Made by a program: the position numbers and the translations under genes. A stretch of 64,000 nt of DNA, from positions 14,942,001-15,006,000 of the forward strand of contig OY783212.1 in the NCBI GenBank assembly GCA_963678705.1. The letters are read 5' to 3'. Positions within the stretch are counted from its first letter, which is position 1. Each line of letters opens with the position of its first letter. Origin of the DNA: Panorpa germanica. Taxonomy: Eukaryota > Arthropoda > Insecta > Mecoptera > Panorpidae. The notes below the pieces were generated by a model. That model was not told the origin of the DNA. It did no database searches and was given only the letters and a program-made list of their open reading frames with translations. This document shows, piece after piece, positions 13,421 to 25,505 of this stretch.

Positions 13421-14994
13421 TACCTATATTCATTGTATAGTAATCGTCTCACCAGACTTTAATTGTCCTCAGGAAATTCTTTAGTTAGTTCAACACTCAA
13501 GAAAAATATATTTAAAAAAGTTCAAATGGTTTTGAGACACTAAAAGTGTACATTGAAGAATGGTCGTAATTACTTTGCTCTAAACTTCCTATGTTGAATT
13601 TTCTTTTGTTTAATTCTAATGTTTAATTCTAATGTTTTAATGGTTAAGTTTATTGCTCTTTAATTGTCCTTTGTAATAAATTAACTTACAGGGTAATTAG
13701 ATTTCAAAATATTTATATACGTGGCTAACTGTTCACACATAGAAGTTTAACATCGATTGGAGTTTATTATAAACTACAGTTAACTGACCATTGAAAAATT
13801 GGCATTAAACCTAAAACATAGTAGCTGGAGAAATGGGTTTTATGACGACAGCGCCATCGTCCATAATGCGGTAGTTTTCTCAAGCATTACAATTATTTAT
13901 CAAAGTTTATATTTGTTCAAGATTTTAGTCTATCACACTATTTATTGATTACAATGTTTTCCTATTTGCAATATTCAAGAAGAAGACAATTTCTTTTTGG
14001 CTTAAATTTATATTCTGTGATCTTTTTATACCTATTGAAATTCCCGAAGGCTTACATAACGTCTTGTTTTACCTTTAGAATTAATAAATTTATAGCTTAA
14101 GTTCGACTCTAATAGATAACAATATACGAGTGTGTCCTATTTATTTTCCCAAAATCACTCCCTTACTACCTCCCTATTTCATTGTTTACACAAAGACTTG
14201 TTTGTTTGGCGTAAATACAAGTTTGTGAGAAAATACGGATACGAAATCAACTCGAATAAGAACAAGTTTGAATCAATTACATACATGGTTCATTTGTAGC
14301 AAAGGATAAAGCAGAATTATATCATTTGTTGATTGCAATAGTGACACAACTCAAAAATTCTTAATTGTGGGTTTGCGCGAGAATAGTGTCGTAAGTTAAA
14401 TATATTTTCTTTCATATCCGCGTTCCGCACGAATTTGTACATATCCTAAGTAGATGATACAGTGGTCCTCTATTCATGACAATTGTTTAACAAATATTCA
14501 TTTTTATTTTAATATATATTATTTGAGTATATTTCCCAGTGTATATAATAAGAACTTCTACCATTCAACACAATAATATTGATAAACATTAAAGTAAAAG
14601 CCTGATTAAGTGTGATAATGCAATAGTAGTTCACTGTCAGCCTGTGACAGTGTGACAGAAACCTTAGGCTGCTGGTAGTTGGTTATCTATGAAATGACGA
14701 ATTTTGATAGTAATAGGTTAATAATAAAAATTTGTAGTGAATATAGATATATATAAAAAATGATATGTAATTTACCTCATTGTATACACATGTATAAAAG
14801 TTATGTATAAGTACCGTTACATTGCAGAATTTGAAGACCATTTTTTTAACCCGCGTCTTTTAAAAGCTTTTGAGCTTACCTGAAAAAGAAAAAAAGCATG
14901 TTAGAAACATTTTGAATGTTTTATAATTAGCAACGAACATAGAAAAAATATTCTTAGTGAAATTTAATAACAAGTTACAACAAGAAATTTAATA
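13421..14994. other. Intergenic DNA, nothing recognised
   Basis: AT-rich sequence between two family A MITEs. I see no coding region, no terminal repeats and no RNA gene. Confidence 0.5.
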
Positions 14995-15208
14995 TGGTTC
15001 AAGTTACGAGAGTTCGGTGGCGACTCATATTTAAAACAAGTTGTGGGGTATAAACTGCTGATATAACTAAAAAACACTGACTCATTTATTTTTTTATAAT
15101 GTATATAGAAACGAATAAGACAAAATTCATTATCGTATTATAAATTTATACCGCTCTTATAACCTCTTTTAAGTATAAGTCACCGCCGATCTATCGTGAT
15201 TTTGACTA
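14995..15208. mobile_element. TA-flanked MITE, family A copy 2
   Basis: About 214 bp. The left end carries TTACGAGAGTTCGGTGGCGA and the right end an imperfect inverted copy ending in TATCGTGATTTTGACTATA. The interior matches the copy at 50818-51024 in reverse orientation, including the GAAACGAATAAGA segment and the ACTGACTCA segment. No ORF is present. Confidence 0.75.
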
Positions 15209-15593
15209 TAACAAGTTTGTTAATTTTTTAGTGGTGGCTTTATAGGGTTCATTTTTTATTGAAATATATGTTTAAAAAAGTTAAGTTATGTTTCTTAACT
15301 CAATCGGAAACTAATATCAAAGGATTGTTTGCCATTAAATTTGTATTGTAAATGTGGAACATTAACTAAAATATTTGTACGCAGATATTTGTTGAGATAT
15401 TAGTTTGTCAGCATTGTTAGAACTGAGAGCAAATAAAGCAAACGTTTTAAACATCTCATTGTGTTTTGTATGTACAAGTATAATGCCCCTCACTGCTTTC
15501 CACAATGTGAGATACATTGATAAATCTAACATTTATATCATTGTTTGTATATCATATTAAAGTAACAGCATATGACGTGTAAGTTATATCTTA

Positions 15594-15866
15594 AGGTTCT
15601 CCCACACTAGAAGAAACTACGCCCGCCTTTGGTCGCATGAGATTGTCGGTACTTTTCTGACCTTCTAAAACTGAAAAGGACCAAGTTCTCACACTGGAAA
15701 CCGTGCTGATGCATACGTTTATTTCGAACCTGCGAGTCAATCATAGACAAGTCTGATTTTTGTACAATGTATTGATAAACGTTAAAGTAGAAGTGTGCTC
15801 TCATGGCAAAGTGTACTCCAGAAAGCGTGGTGTCAACCACTTCCAAGTTCCAGTGTGAGAGCAGCT
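15594..15866. mobile_element. TA-flanked MITE, family B member 1
   Basis: A 273-bp element bounded by TA on both sides. The left end reads AGGTTCTCCCACACTAGAAG and the right end, reverse-complemented, AGCTGCTCTCACACTGGAA. A further internal copy of TTCTCACACTGGAA lies at about 15686. It lacks a transposase. The 79-codon minus-strand ORF it contains follows from the repeat and resembles no known protein. Superfamily not assigned. Confidence 0.65.
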
Positions 15867-17300
15867 TACGGTTGCTATACCATGACAGCTACGGCTATGG
15901 CTACAGTTACAGCAAATATATTAAATAAATCAGAGTAAGTTTAATCAGTCTTGTCAGAAATTCCATTCGGAATACACACGACTTAAAGTTATCTGTTAGA
16001 AACAGTTGTTTGTTTTTGTACTGTAATATATCACTCAGCGTATTATTCAAAATAAATTCACAAGTTAAGTCATTTTGACGTGTAAGGATCAAGAAACGAA
16101 TTACGTTAATTCGTATAGTATAAAATAATTGAAATATTTTAATTAAATATAATGGAAGTATAATTATAATACCATTTAATGTTATTTAGATTGGAATGGA
16201 TGGAATGAATGAATGTGTGTGTGTGTAGACACAATTTGAATATGGTCATTAAAAAGAGCCCCTTTGAAAATATTAACACAGTAACTGAGAGCATTTATAC
16301 TTGACGCCAGACTTGTACGTCTTAGAACTCGATCCTCAAACTAGACTATCTGTGCTCAAACTAGTCAAAATTGATTTGAATTTTTCTCAGATTCTTAAAA
16401 TGATAAGGCAGCGGCGGAATACATATACAACGATACAATACAAGATTAACGCCAACATTACAAGATGGCGTTGGTGATAAGACTCAGCATCGGAAATAGA
16501 CCAACGTGTTGCCAGATATAGTGTATGTCAAACATTTTTATCCTATAAGTTATTGAAAAACCCGACAGGTGGCAGCACTATCGTTAAGTTAAAGATAACT
16601 TTTATCGTTAAAACAGTTAGAGATCTTGACTCTAGCTGCTGCTGGGTCAATTAGGGGGTATCGCAGACGCATTACACTGTCACTCTGGTTTTTAAGTGCT
16701 TTGACAGGTATAGTATAAATAATATTAATACAACATATGAACACCTATATATAAGTTTAAATTGCATAAGAGGTATATACAGAGATAAAGATATATTTAT
16801 TTATAGTTGGAATGAAGTAAAAAAGAATTTTGTAGTAGTCATTAAGATTTTGTTGTTGAAAATCTCTGTAAATAAGCTTTGTGGATTTGTGAATATAAAA
16901 CAAAATAGTACCTTCCGTTTCACTTCTTGTTGTTTTTTAATAGTCTAAATTAGTATATATTTGTATTATTTGAATCTAGATATATTTCCTAGAAAACAAT
17001 TAAGCTTATATGAGATAACAGATCAACAAAGCACTACAAAATAATGCTGCTCCTGAGAGCAGAGAGATGGCGCCGTGACTCTTTGTGGAAAATAAGCAAC
17101 AGGCGAGTTGCATGACTGAACATCTAGGCTTTGTTCACAAATATTCGAGATGGTTGCATTTCAAATTCGAATTACTATTAGCGGATTAGAATAGAACTGT
17201 TAAATCAAAGATGTACGAGTATTCACAAAGATTCACGGGTCAATCTGACTTTTGAAAGTTTTAGAACTATTGTCATCACGACACAAGAAACGACAGAAAA
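15867..17300. other. Intergenic DNA, no gene recognised
   Basis: Contains a short simple repeat at about 16197-16228 (GGAATGGATGGAATGAATGA followed by GT dinucleotides). A somewhat GC-richer segment lies at about 16430-16680. No coding region is recognised. Confidence 0.5.
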
Positions 17301-17992
17301 AAAATTTGTGTCCTCATTTTTTAGTGGTCGATTTTTCAATTGTTGATTGAAATTGATGTTAATAAATGTGTATTGGCGTGTCTATTTTATTAAATATCTA
17401 AATGTTGACGGAGATATAGCAATAAAAATTTAAATTGTAGTTTTAGCGCTAGAGATGGTCGGCTATATTTGTATGACATGAAATGCATTTTAACGTCAGT
17501 TATTTGTTGATTAGGTCAGTGCTGTAGTAATGTTTTGTAGCTGTTGGTAGTCGAAATAATCAAGTCAAGTCAAAGAACAATAAGTTTTTATTTTATTTAA
17601 CCCTGTTACGGCAGATATAATATTAGAATTTTATAGTTCCTTAAAATAGCTGTAAATAATATTTTGATATATAAATACCCATAGCAGAGATTTATGAGCT
17701 GTAAGGTTGGTAACCTGTAAACTTGCCAGAGTTCTATCTTGAATATGCTATCTCTTTACGCTGTTCTATAAAAGAGATAGCAACTAGCGGTTGTGATGTT
17801 ACATGCATTTGGAATGTGAACAACGTTGAATCCCTTTAATAATTAAAGAGACAAAATTACTTTTTTAATTGTTAATATCTCCGAACATATAATGAGTTCT
17901 TAAAAAATAATTGAACATTTGAAGTTCTAATGACCAACTTAATCAATATATAGTACATTTTTATAGAAATTAAGACATAAGACACAAACCCA
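17301..17992. mobile_element. Inverted-repeat element, family C copy 1
   Basis: About 690 bp, homologous along its length to 22565-23199 and 44765-45390. The right end reads GACACAAACCCA. The left end is degraded but retains TTTGTGTCCTCATTTTTTAG. It carries an extra segment around 17720-17790 absent from the other copies. No protein is encoded, so it is a non-autonomous element, and the most diverged of the three. Confidence 0.75.
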
Positions 17993-18395
17993 TTAATATG
18001 TATATGTATTTCTTGAACAGAGCTTCTTGTGAAATAGCCTACAAGATTCATCTTTTACGTATATTTGTAGTATATGTAAAATAACAAGGTGTCAGAATCA
18101 GACTAAATCATGATAAACAATACAGTCTAGTTACTCATGTAACCACAGGTAGGGTAAGTAAGGTGTAGGCAAGTTGTGGCAGGGCTGTTTCTGTTAGAGG
18201 TTACAGCAGGAACTGCGGGTTGTTTCCTAGAGAAGGCAAAGTGCCTGTCACGTCACAACGAACGCGTTGGGATTACGTCGTTTAAATTTATATTGTTATA
18301 TATTTAAGATATGAATAGTATACAATATGGGTACTAAATACAGATCTGAAATACAAACAATAACATTTGATTAATTTACCTTTCGTTAATAATTT
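17993..18395. other. Intergenic DNA, nothing recognised
   Basis: Short stretch between a family C element and a microsatellite cluster. A GC-richer segment lies at about 18150-18270. No coding or terminal-repeat structure is seen. Confidence 0.5.
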
Positions 18396-18433
18396 GAGAG
18401 AGGGAGAGAGAGAGATAGAGAGAGAGAGAGAGA
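18396..18433. repeat. (GA)n microsatellite
   Basis: A GA-dinucleotide run interrupted by a single GGG and one GATAGA. GA repeats of this kind can bind GAGA-factor-type proteins in insects, but nothing here shows that use. Confidence 0.9.
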
Positions 18434-18499
18434 CTTAAAGCTGTGCGATTTGCTTTCGTAACTGTAGCTTGCAAAATTGCGTACTCATTACATATTACT

Positions 18500-18501
<2 letters not shown>

Positions 18502-18554
<53 letters not shown>

Positions 18555-18624
18555 TTATATATATATAGATATATATATATATATATATAAATATATATAT
18601 ATAACTATATATATGTTATATATG
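18502..18624. repeat. (AT)n microsatellite block
   Basis: About 120 bp of AT dinucleotides broken by GGTT, GAT and AACT interruptions, about 70 bp downstream of the GA repeat. Confidence 0.95.
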
Positions 18625-18737
18625 ATTTAAAATGACACCTCTTATTGAAACACATTTAAAATGACCGTTCTTGTTGAGACACCTTCAAAATTGCCACTCT
18701 TGTTGAAAGACGGTATTAGTAAAAAAATATAATGTTC

Positions 18738-18862
18738 TTCGCATTTATTTATTGACAATGTAAGAAAATTATGTAAAACTGGTAAATAATTAAAGAAGGT
18801 AACGTTAGGTAAAAAATATTTTGGTAAATATTACATTAGCTTACGTTTTGTGTTTAGAAGGT
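18738..18862 (+). repeat. Interspersed repeat family D, copy 1
   Basis: About 125 bp aligning with 59079-59199. Shared blocks include GCATTTATT, GACAATGTAA, GTAACGTT(A/G)GG, TTACGTTTTGTGTT and AGGTT. The window's first 60 bases resemble its right half. No coding potential or terminal inverted repeat is visible. Confidence 0.5.
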
Positions 18863-19891
18863 TATTAAAAAATTTATTGTTTATTTATTTATTAATTTGT
18901 AGATTTTAATAATTTCTTTATATTAGCGTCATTGTCAATTTGTCAATCAAAATCGCTAATGGTTTAGACATACATTGAAGACCACCCTGTTATATATAAA
19001 TGTATGTGTGTGATAACATCGAATAAGTCTGTAATAATAAAATCAAAGACCAAGACCAATCGATCTGACAAAAATATATATATGAATAAATATGTTTAGT
19101 TTGATAAAGAAAAAAACAATTTCTATGATAAAGACTCTCGCTTTTGACTTAGATGTCAGCGAGCAGTCAACCGCTTATTGGGGTCAGACAAGGTCATGAT
19201 ATTGTAGGCAACGGGCACCGGGCTACCCCGTACACTCACTTACTCATTTCTTCGTATATAAAAACTTATATACATATTTCTTAAAACATCATTCTCTACA
19301 GAGGTAATAACATACTGGGTGAGTACACAAATTTCCTTGAGGCATTTTTAAACTTTACTTTTTTCAAATGTCCAAAAACATCGAATAATAATTATATGAA
19401 ATTTATACGGCCGCTGGGAAATTACCTGACTTGAGCAGACCGAACTTTATGTATGTTCGAGTACATGGAAATGGGAAAACATAAATTATTTTCTATACCT
19501 AGAATGGAGTCTAGTGAAGTTTATTGTTTTTGCTTCAAATTAAATGTCTTTTATAATGGATTTTCAAACGTGTGTGTCGATAATATATTAAATATTGCCG
19601 TTGCCATAGTCGGCACGTGGAAAGCTTAAATTAAATACTAGCTCGCGTTATATAATATGCTCGTACTTATTTAACATGAATAAAACTATGAATGAACTAA
19701 ATAGAGATAAATAACACTGCCCCACAAACATTTTGGTGCCTCCGATATTTTAACTGATTCTTGCTAATATTTGGGTGCAGAATCCAGAACAGGCAGTCAG
19801 ACTTTATCTATCTGATCCAGTTTTTAAGACCTTGTCTTGGTTTTTTTTCAAATAATCCCACTTTGAGTTTCTCGTGCTAAACCTAGAAACT
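18863..19891. other. Intergenic DNA, nothing recognised
   Basis: AT-rich sequence with no recognised coding region. It may include further decayed parts of the element represented at 19892-20159, but I cannot align them. Confidence 0.45.
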
Positions 19892-20159
19892 TTACGTCTC
19901 AAGTAACCAAAATCCAGATTGATATAAAACCTTTAATTGCTTCATAAGTCCTAACTTGATATGCAAAGGTGGTAATATGATTTTTCTCTTTCGCAAACAA
20001 AGGTTTGAAAGGTCAACATGTGTTAGCCTACTACAAATCCTTAGGTCTGCTATCCCAGAGCCATTAAGAAGACAAGAGTATTTTGTATATCCACCTTGTT
20101 CTTCAAGAAGCAACTTTGTCATTTTTATCAAATTAGCGAAATCAATTAAACCTCATTAG
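19892..20159 (-). pseudogene. Relic of a widespread uncharacterised arthropod protein family
   Basis: The minus-strand frame contains KMTKLLLEEQGGYTKYSCLL, followed about 30 residues later by ILPPLHIKLGLMKQ. From memory, the pairing of a G-G-(Y/F)-T-K-Y-P-C-F-L segment with L-L-P-P-L-H-I-K-L-G-(L/V/I)-M-K is typical of a family of long hypothetical proteins. It is present in many copies in arthropod and some cnidarian genomes and behaves like a mobile element. Here the first segment has Ser where Pro is usual, and the stretch between the two motifs does not resemble the family, suggesting a frameshift. No ORF continues far on either side. It is a decayed fragment; the function of the family is unknown to me. 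Confidence 0.5.
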
Positions 20160-20609
20160 CAGTCACTGTTTTGATATTTAATTTACTGCTTTTATTTAAT
20201 ATTGTAATCTAGATTTCAGGTTTTCGTTTAAGCATTCCTTGTCACATTCGTGTTTTAATTTAAGTTTAGTTCATTTAGTTGGTGCGTATGCATCGTTAGT
20301 AATATAAATTTTGACAGTTCGACAAAATTGTATGTAAAATAATTAAAATTGCTATTTTTAATAACAATTAGTAATAGAAATTGTTTTCACTTCTATATTT
20401 TTCAACAACTGACATTAATTATTTTGGAGGTTATAATATAATATAGTTTTTCTTAATTTAATATTTTAATTTAAGACATTGAACCTTGTAAGGTTCTAAA
20501 AAAACTAAGAAAACTTAAAAAAAAAATTAAATTAAAAATTGTACTGTGAATGACTACGCCCATATGCTAAACAATTTAAATTAAATACAAAATAAAATTA
20601 AAGCATTGA

Positions 20610-20840
20610 GTGGGAATGATACTTTATGCTGTATATCAAAAACTTCAGCTGCTATGCAAAAAATTCAGAACGGCAAAAATACTTCTGATAAGATACCTAA
20701 GTGGTAGAAGAGTGGAAGGAAAACCCAGGTCCAAATACCTAAGGAAGATGGATAATGCGAATTGGAAGAGGAAAATGGCCAATAGGAAAGAATGGAGAGA
20801 AATTTTAAAGGAGGTTAAGGCACTACTTGAGCTGTAGCGT
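20610..20840 (+). pseudogene. 5'-truncated LINE reverse-transcriptase ORF, C-terminal tail
   Basis: A 75-codon frame ends GRRVEGKPRSKYL, then NANWKRKMANRKEWREIL and KEVKALLEL before the stop. The pattern G-R-x-x-G-(R/K)-P-R-x-(R/K)-(W/Y)-L, followed by N-W-(R/K)-(R/K)-K-x-x-(D/N)-R-x-(E/V)-W-R, is the usual end of endonuclease/reverse-transcriptase proteins of RTE-like insect LINEs. The upstream catalytic domains are absent, which fits 5' truncation during target-primed reverse transcription. The upstream residues are only weakly family-like. This is a dead fragment, not a host gene. Confidence 0.6.
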
Positions 20841-22564
20841 TATAATAATGACCAAAAATCAGTTATTTGTTTTCCGGCGCATAGACAATAAATGTTATCA
20901 TGACATATAACTTATACATAGTAATAGCGTCAAGCGCCTAATTAACAAAGCTTCTAAATATTTATTAAATATTCTTACATGGGGTATGAACATTTCAGGG
21001 TGATACTTATCTTGTGCTGTCAACCCATGCCACAACCTAAATACCTGTATTATACATTTGGGGAATATTAATCAGTTCCTATGTGATAAGGTACCTCTGT
21101 CTGAAAGCTGAGCTTAATATATTAATACAAGATCAAGCTGCAAATTCAAACTGATAATGAAAACCTATGAATTATCTTGAAATTTAGTCATGACGACTGT
21201 AAGCCATTTATCAAATTCTTCAAACCACGCCCCTTTCACATTTTAAGCCTATTCTCACAGCTTCTCACACCTAATATGTACTATGTACGTATTTGTTTAA
21301 TTTAAATTAATTTTGAATTATATAATATAACATGGCATTAGATATTTCATTACTAGTGGAACACCAACAAAGCCTTCTCTGAATTTGCTTTGTAGATAAT
21401 TTCGTTCATTTAACATTTATAATGATGAACGTTTTGTTATGTCTGTGTTATGTATAAATCTGAAAGAGCATCTTCATTAGAGCAAGAGCACCATATAAAT
21501 TTTTAAATGTTTATTCGCTTTCTTTTTAAAAATAAAGCAATGTTTTTTAAATAATATTTCTATGTAGTCTTGACCTTATTTTAACTAACATATTAATTAC
21601 AAATATTTGAACCATAAAATGGTATTCTTTATCCGCTTATTTGTTTAAACGGTACAAAATAACACTCATTTAATTTTGCATGAATTTTCATTGTCTCTAA
21701 ACAATAAATTGCGAGCAAATATTGAAAAACTAATTGAAACCATCCGACTGCGGAGTACGAGGGATACGGCAGGAGGCAGGGGAGTACCTCACCTCTACCT
21801 CACCCTCCACCACCACCTCGTATTTCAATAGAAGCCCCGAAGTGAAACCCGAACGCTAAAACGGATGAATGATGCTGTAAAATATTGCAAATATACTTTG
21901 TGGTTCTGAATGTAATATTTAGCTCCCTTTATACCTCTACAGAAGCCAACAAATTTCCAGATCAAAACCGCCGGATATATATCCTGTTTTAGTATCATCT
22001 GTTACTGCTACGCCGCTACGGTAGCTACGCTGGCTACGGTTTTGTAGCTAATGGATTTCGCTTGGTGAAATACATTGTCTAAATATTAAATACACTTCAA
22101 TCAAACAACTAGATGGAGTGTGTACAAAGTATCCTCCGCGGTTATCAGCTTCGTTGCCTCTGTGTAACACTACCCCGCACCCCCTGGCCCCAATGGGCAT
22201 ATTAACATCCCCACAAGCACCCATGAGATACCCATACATTGTATCGGCGATTTACTGTTCGCTTTATAACTTGTTTGCTTTGGATTTGTTTGATGAACGA
22301 GTGCGAGTATTATATTAGTTTACATATGAAGTTATTAAATTGTGTTTTTGTATGTATTCCGTATCAGATATACTCGTACATATAACAAACTCTAATATTT
22401 TACACAAATTATGGGTTAACCAAATAAAACTCACATGGATATATCGCCCTTCATATAGCTACTTTTTATATTCGAAATATATTACATAACTAGTGGAGGC
22501 GTTTCTCTATATAGCTTAAACAAAGGAATATATATATTTCAAAAATACAAATGAGTTTTCCTAA
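20841..22564. other. Intergenic DNA with GC-richer patches
   Basis: No gene is recognised. Two GC-richer patches occur, about 21745-21870 and 22000-22220. The second includes imperfect repeats of GCTACGG at 22010-22045 and a CCCC-rich stretch at 22175-22220. Short ORFs on both strands overlap it but are not recognisable. It could be conserved regulatory DNA; comparison with relatives would tell. Confidence 0.45.
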
Positions 22565-23199
22565 TGGGCTTGTGTCCTCATTTTTTAGTGGTCGATTTTT
22601 CAATTGTTAATTGAAATTGATGTTAATAAATGGGTATTGGCGTGTCTATTTTATTAAATATCTAAATATTGACGGAGATATAGCAACTAAAAGTTTGAAT
22701 TGTAGTTTTAGCGCTAGAAATGGTCGGCCATATTTGTATGACGTAAAATGCATTTTAACGTCAGGTATTTGTTGAGTAGGTCAGTGCTGTGGTAATGTTC
22801 TGTAGCTGTTGGTAGTCAAATAATCAAGTCAAATCAAAGAATAATAAGTTTTTATTTTATTTAACCCTGCTAAGGCAGACATAATATTGGAATTTAAGTG
22901 TTCCTTAAAATAGCTGTAAATAATATTTGATATTTTGATATATCAATACATATAGCAGAGATTTATGAGCTGTAAGATTGGTAACCTTACACAAGGATTG
23001 TGATGTCACATGCACTTGGAATGTGTACAACGTTGAAGCCCTTTAATAATTAAAGAGACAAAATGACTTTTTTAATTGTTAATATCTCTTAACATATAAG
23101 AAATTATTAAAAAATAATTGAACATTTGAGGTTCTAGTAACCCACTTTATCAATATATAGTACACTTTCGTAAAAATTAAGACATAGGACACAAGCCCA
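22565..23199. mobile_element. Inverted-repeat element, family C copy 2
   Basis: A 635-bp element with near-perfect terminal inverted repeats: TGGGCTTGTGTCCTC at the left and AGGACACAAGCCCA at the right. The interior is collinear with 44765-45390 and 17301-17992. There is no transposase ORF. The bases outside the ends (CTAA and TTTT) show no convincing target-site duplication, so the transposon superfamily stays open. Confidence 0.85.
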
Positions 23200-23293
23200 T
23201 TTTATGATATTGTACGAGAACTATTGTACGAGAATAGGACCAGTGCTACGGGAGCACTGTACTGTCGCGCGTTTCTTATAATAACCTTAAAAA

Positions 23294-23635
23294 ATGAGTA
23301 CTGTTATAGAAATTCCCGCCAAATGTGAAGTGCGTGGTGTAATAAGATTTCTCTAGGCGAACTATCAGTTAGAGCAGACATTCATCGTCAATTATATGTT
23401 GTATACGCCCAAATATTATTAGTGAAAGTCTTGTGCGTCAGTGAATTCGATTAATTAAAGATGGAACAACAAAAATACGTAATCAACAGAAGAAGGACTT
23501 CCGTAGTCAGGATGATCTCAACAAAAGAGAACCTTTTTTTCGGAGTTTTCTTAACAGTATCTGCAAATTCTCGACATTGTTTTGTATAAGGCTATATCAC
23601 CGAAAAATTATGCCTATTATGTTTATCTATGGACA
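23294..23635 (+). pseudogene. Decayed mariner-like transposase fragment, N-terminal part
   Basis: Starting at an ATG, the translation reads MSTVIEIPAKCEVRGVIRFL. It then continues in shifted frames with IHRQLYVVY, followed by KDGTTKIRNQQKK. The pattern E-(I/V)-R-x-(V/I)-I-R-(F/Y)-L, then E-I-H-R-x-L-x-x-V-Y, then F-K-x-G-R-T-x-(I/V) with D-x-x-R is the helix-turn-helix N-terminal region of mariner transposases. Stop codons and at least two frameshifts break it, and the catalytic DDD region is not found. It begins about 95 bp after the family C element. I see no terminal inverted repeats for it. Confidence 0.6.
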
Positions 23636-23639
23636 AACG

Positions 23640-25141
23640 AAGGTTCCTTTCCAAACAGCTATCATATTGTTGTAATATTGTAATTAGTTTAAATGTTCAA
23701 GTGTCACTCGATGATAGATTTTAAAACTTTAATCAAATCGGACAGTGTGTTGATTAATAATTACAGTAATTTGAATAATAATAATACTTTTTAATTATAA
23801 TTAAAATTAGGTTGTGCTTAAAACACTACTCATTAAATAGATTTTATACCAAAATATCATATTTTTTTTCTATTTAAATTATTAGATTATGTACGTTATT
23901 GATAAGATGTTATTTGTTTAGTTATTTAGTTTTTAAACCTCATAATGATCTGGAATCCTTTTGTAAATATTTTATTTATAATGATTAATAAATTCTCATA
24001 AGGAGAGTAATTAATTAATTTTTATTTCACCATTTATAATGAAAACTTTGATTTTCTTTTATAAAATTGTATATACTTCTATATATATATAGTATACTCG
24101 TATATTATGTACTCTCTTTGATAAGATTCAACCATAAAACCGGTGTGCAAATTGTAAATATACATTTACAGTAAGTGTTGAAAATAAACGATATTATTTA
24201 AAAGAAATTGGCTCAAAGAAAAACATTCTGTGAATAAAAGGAACATTTGTATAGCGCGGTGATGAAAAACCTATTTACCGTAAACTACATAAAGCAATCA
24301 TTATTTTAGCCGATAATTTTATTTCTGTAACGTTTAATATATGTAGATGGTTAATCATAATGTGGATGCATATGATAGACGATTGCAAATGCAAGTAAGG
24401 CGAGTAAAAACAAGAATTCAATTAAAAATGTATGAGTTAATACATCTATCGGTTGTAGTCTGTTCCAGGATGAAAATAACCTTAATCGAAACAGTTATTA
24501 CTTTAACTCTGATTATCTTTCAATAAAGTGTGATTATGGTTGCGTAATTTTGATTTTAGGCGCTGTTAATAGAATACATATTTATAATTACTCAAACAAG
24601 GACGTACAGCGAACTAGGTGATATAAATGGGATCATCAGAAAAAATTGTATCCATGCAAAGGACTTTTTTATATCCAATACTACTAATTGCAGAAACAAG
24701 CGAGCCGCAATAACAGTAATAATTCTGCACACAAATAGAAGACCATTGTCTTTTGATATTAAAAAATGATGTATCTAAGAATTACAAGCAAACAAATAAC
24801 ATCATTAAAAATGATTAAAGAAGTAATACTTAATTGAATCCTTCAAACGATTATAAACCGTAATTAAATAATTAATACGTGTCCTAAAGCTCTTCGAGTG
24901 CTGCGACCTAATTATAACGAACGAAATATTTTGCCTTGAAAGCCTTTGGGCTTATATTCTTAAAATACTGAAATTGTATACAAGGAAGATGAATAGAACA
25001 TCAAAGGACATCGCCAGTGTTAGTAGCTTTTATTTTGTACACGCCTTTTGTACTTTAATCGGTGATGATGTTTATGTGTTTTCTTCAATTATTAACTCAG
25101 GAGTTTTGAACTACTACATGAACATGCATGGCGCAGACTTA
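23640..25141. other. Intergenic DNA, nothing recognised
   Basis: Very AT-rich sequence with a short TA microsatellite at about 24080-24105. No coding region or repeat with ends is seen. Confidence 0.5.
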
Positions 25142-25505
25142 GGCCGTCCCCACACGGGTCGACTGATTGCAAATCTTAGCCCCGAATCTGCCCGAACCGA
25201 ATGAGAATGCAACTGTGTTGTTAGTGAGAGAACTCACATGTATACAAGTGAGAGAAAACACACAGCACGAAGGAAACTAAACTGGTTTTGAGCACATTTT
25301 GAGCGACTCTGTTTCTCGGTCGCAGGGCTTGCTTGGTTGCATGCTTTTGATGGTGCTCAAATACTATTCAAAAATATTTAAATACATACATACATACAAA
25401 TACGATACAATAAAATTCCCTATTATGCTATTGGTTAAAATTCTATAGAGTTACGAAACACGGCTCGACTAGTTTGCAATCAGTCGACTCGTGTGCGGAG
25501 AGCTT
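25142..25505. mobile_element. TA-flanked MITE, family B member 2
   Basis: A 364-bp element between TA dinucleotides. The left end contains CACACGGGTCGACTGATTGC and the right end, reverse-complemented, CACACGAGTCGACTGATTGC, giving a strong inverted repeat of roughly 35 bp. It shares the CACAC-near-the-end layout of the elements at 15594, 55503 and 61123, but its ends are otherwise distinct. It may be a separate subfamily. No transposase is present. Confidence 0.7.

Noticed and set aside
22561..23204. TA or TTAA target-site duplication for family C
   Set aside because: The flanks of the 22565 and 44765 copies do not match each other across the element in any offset I tried.
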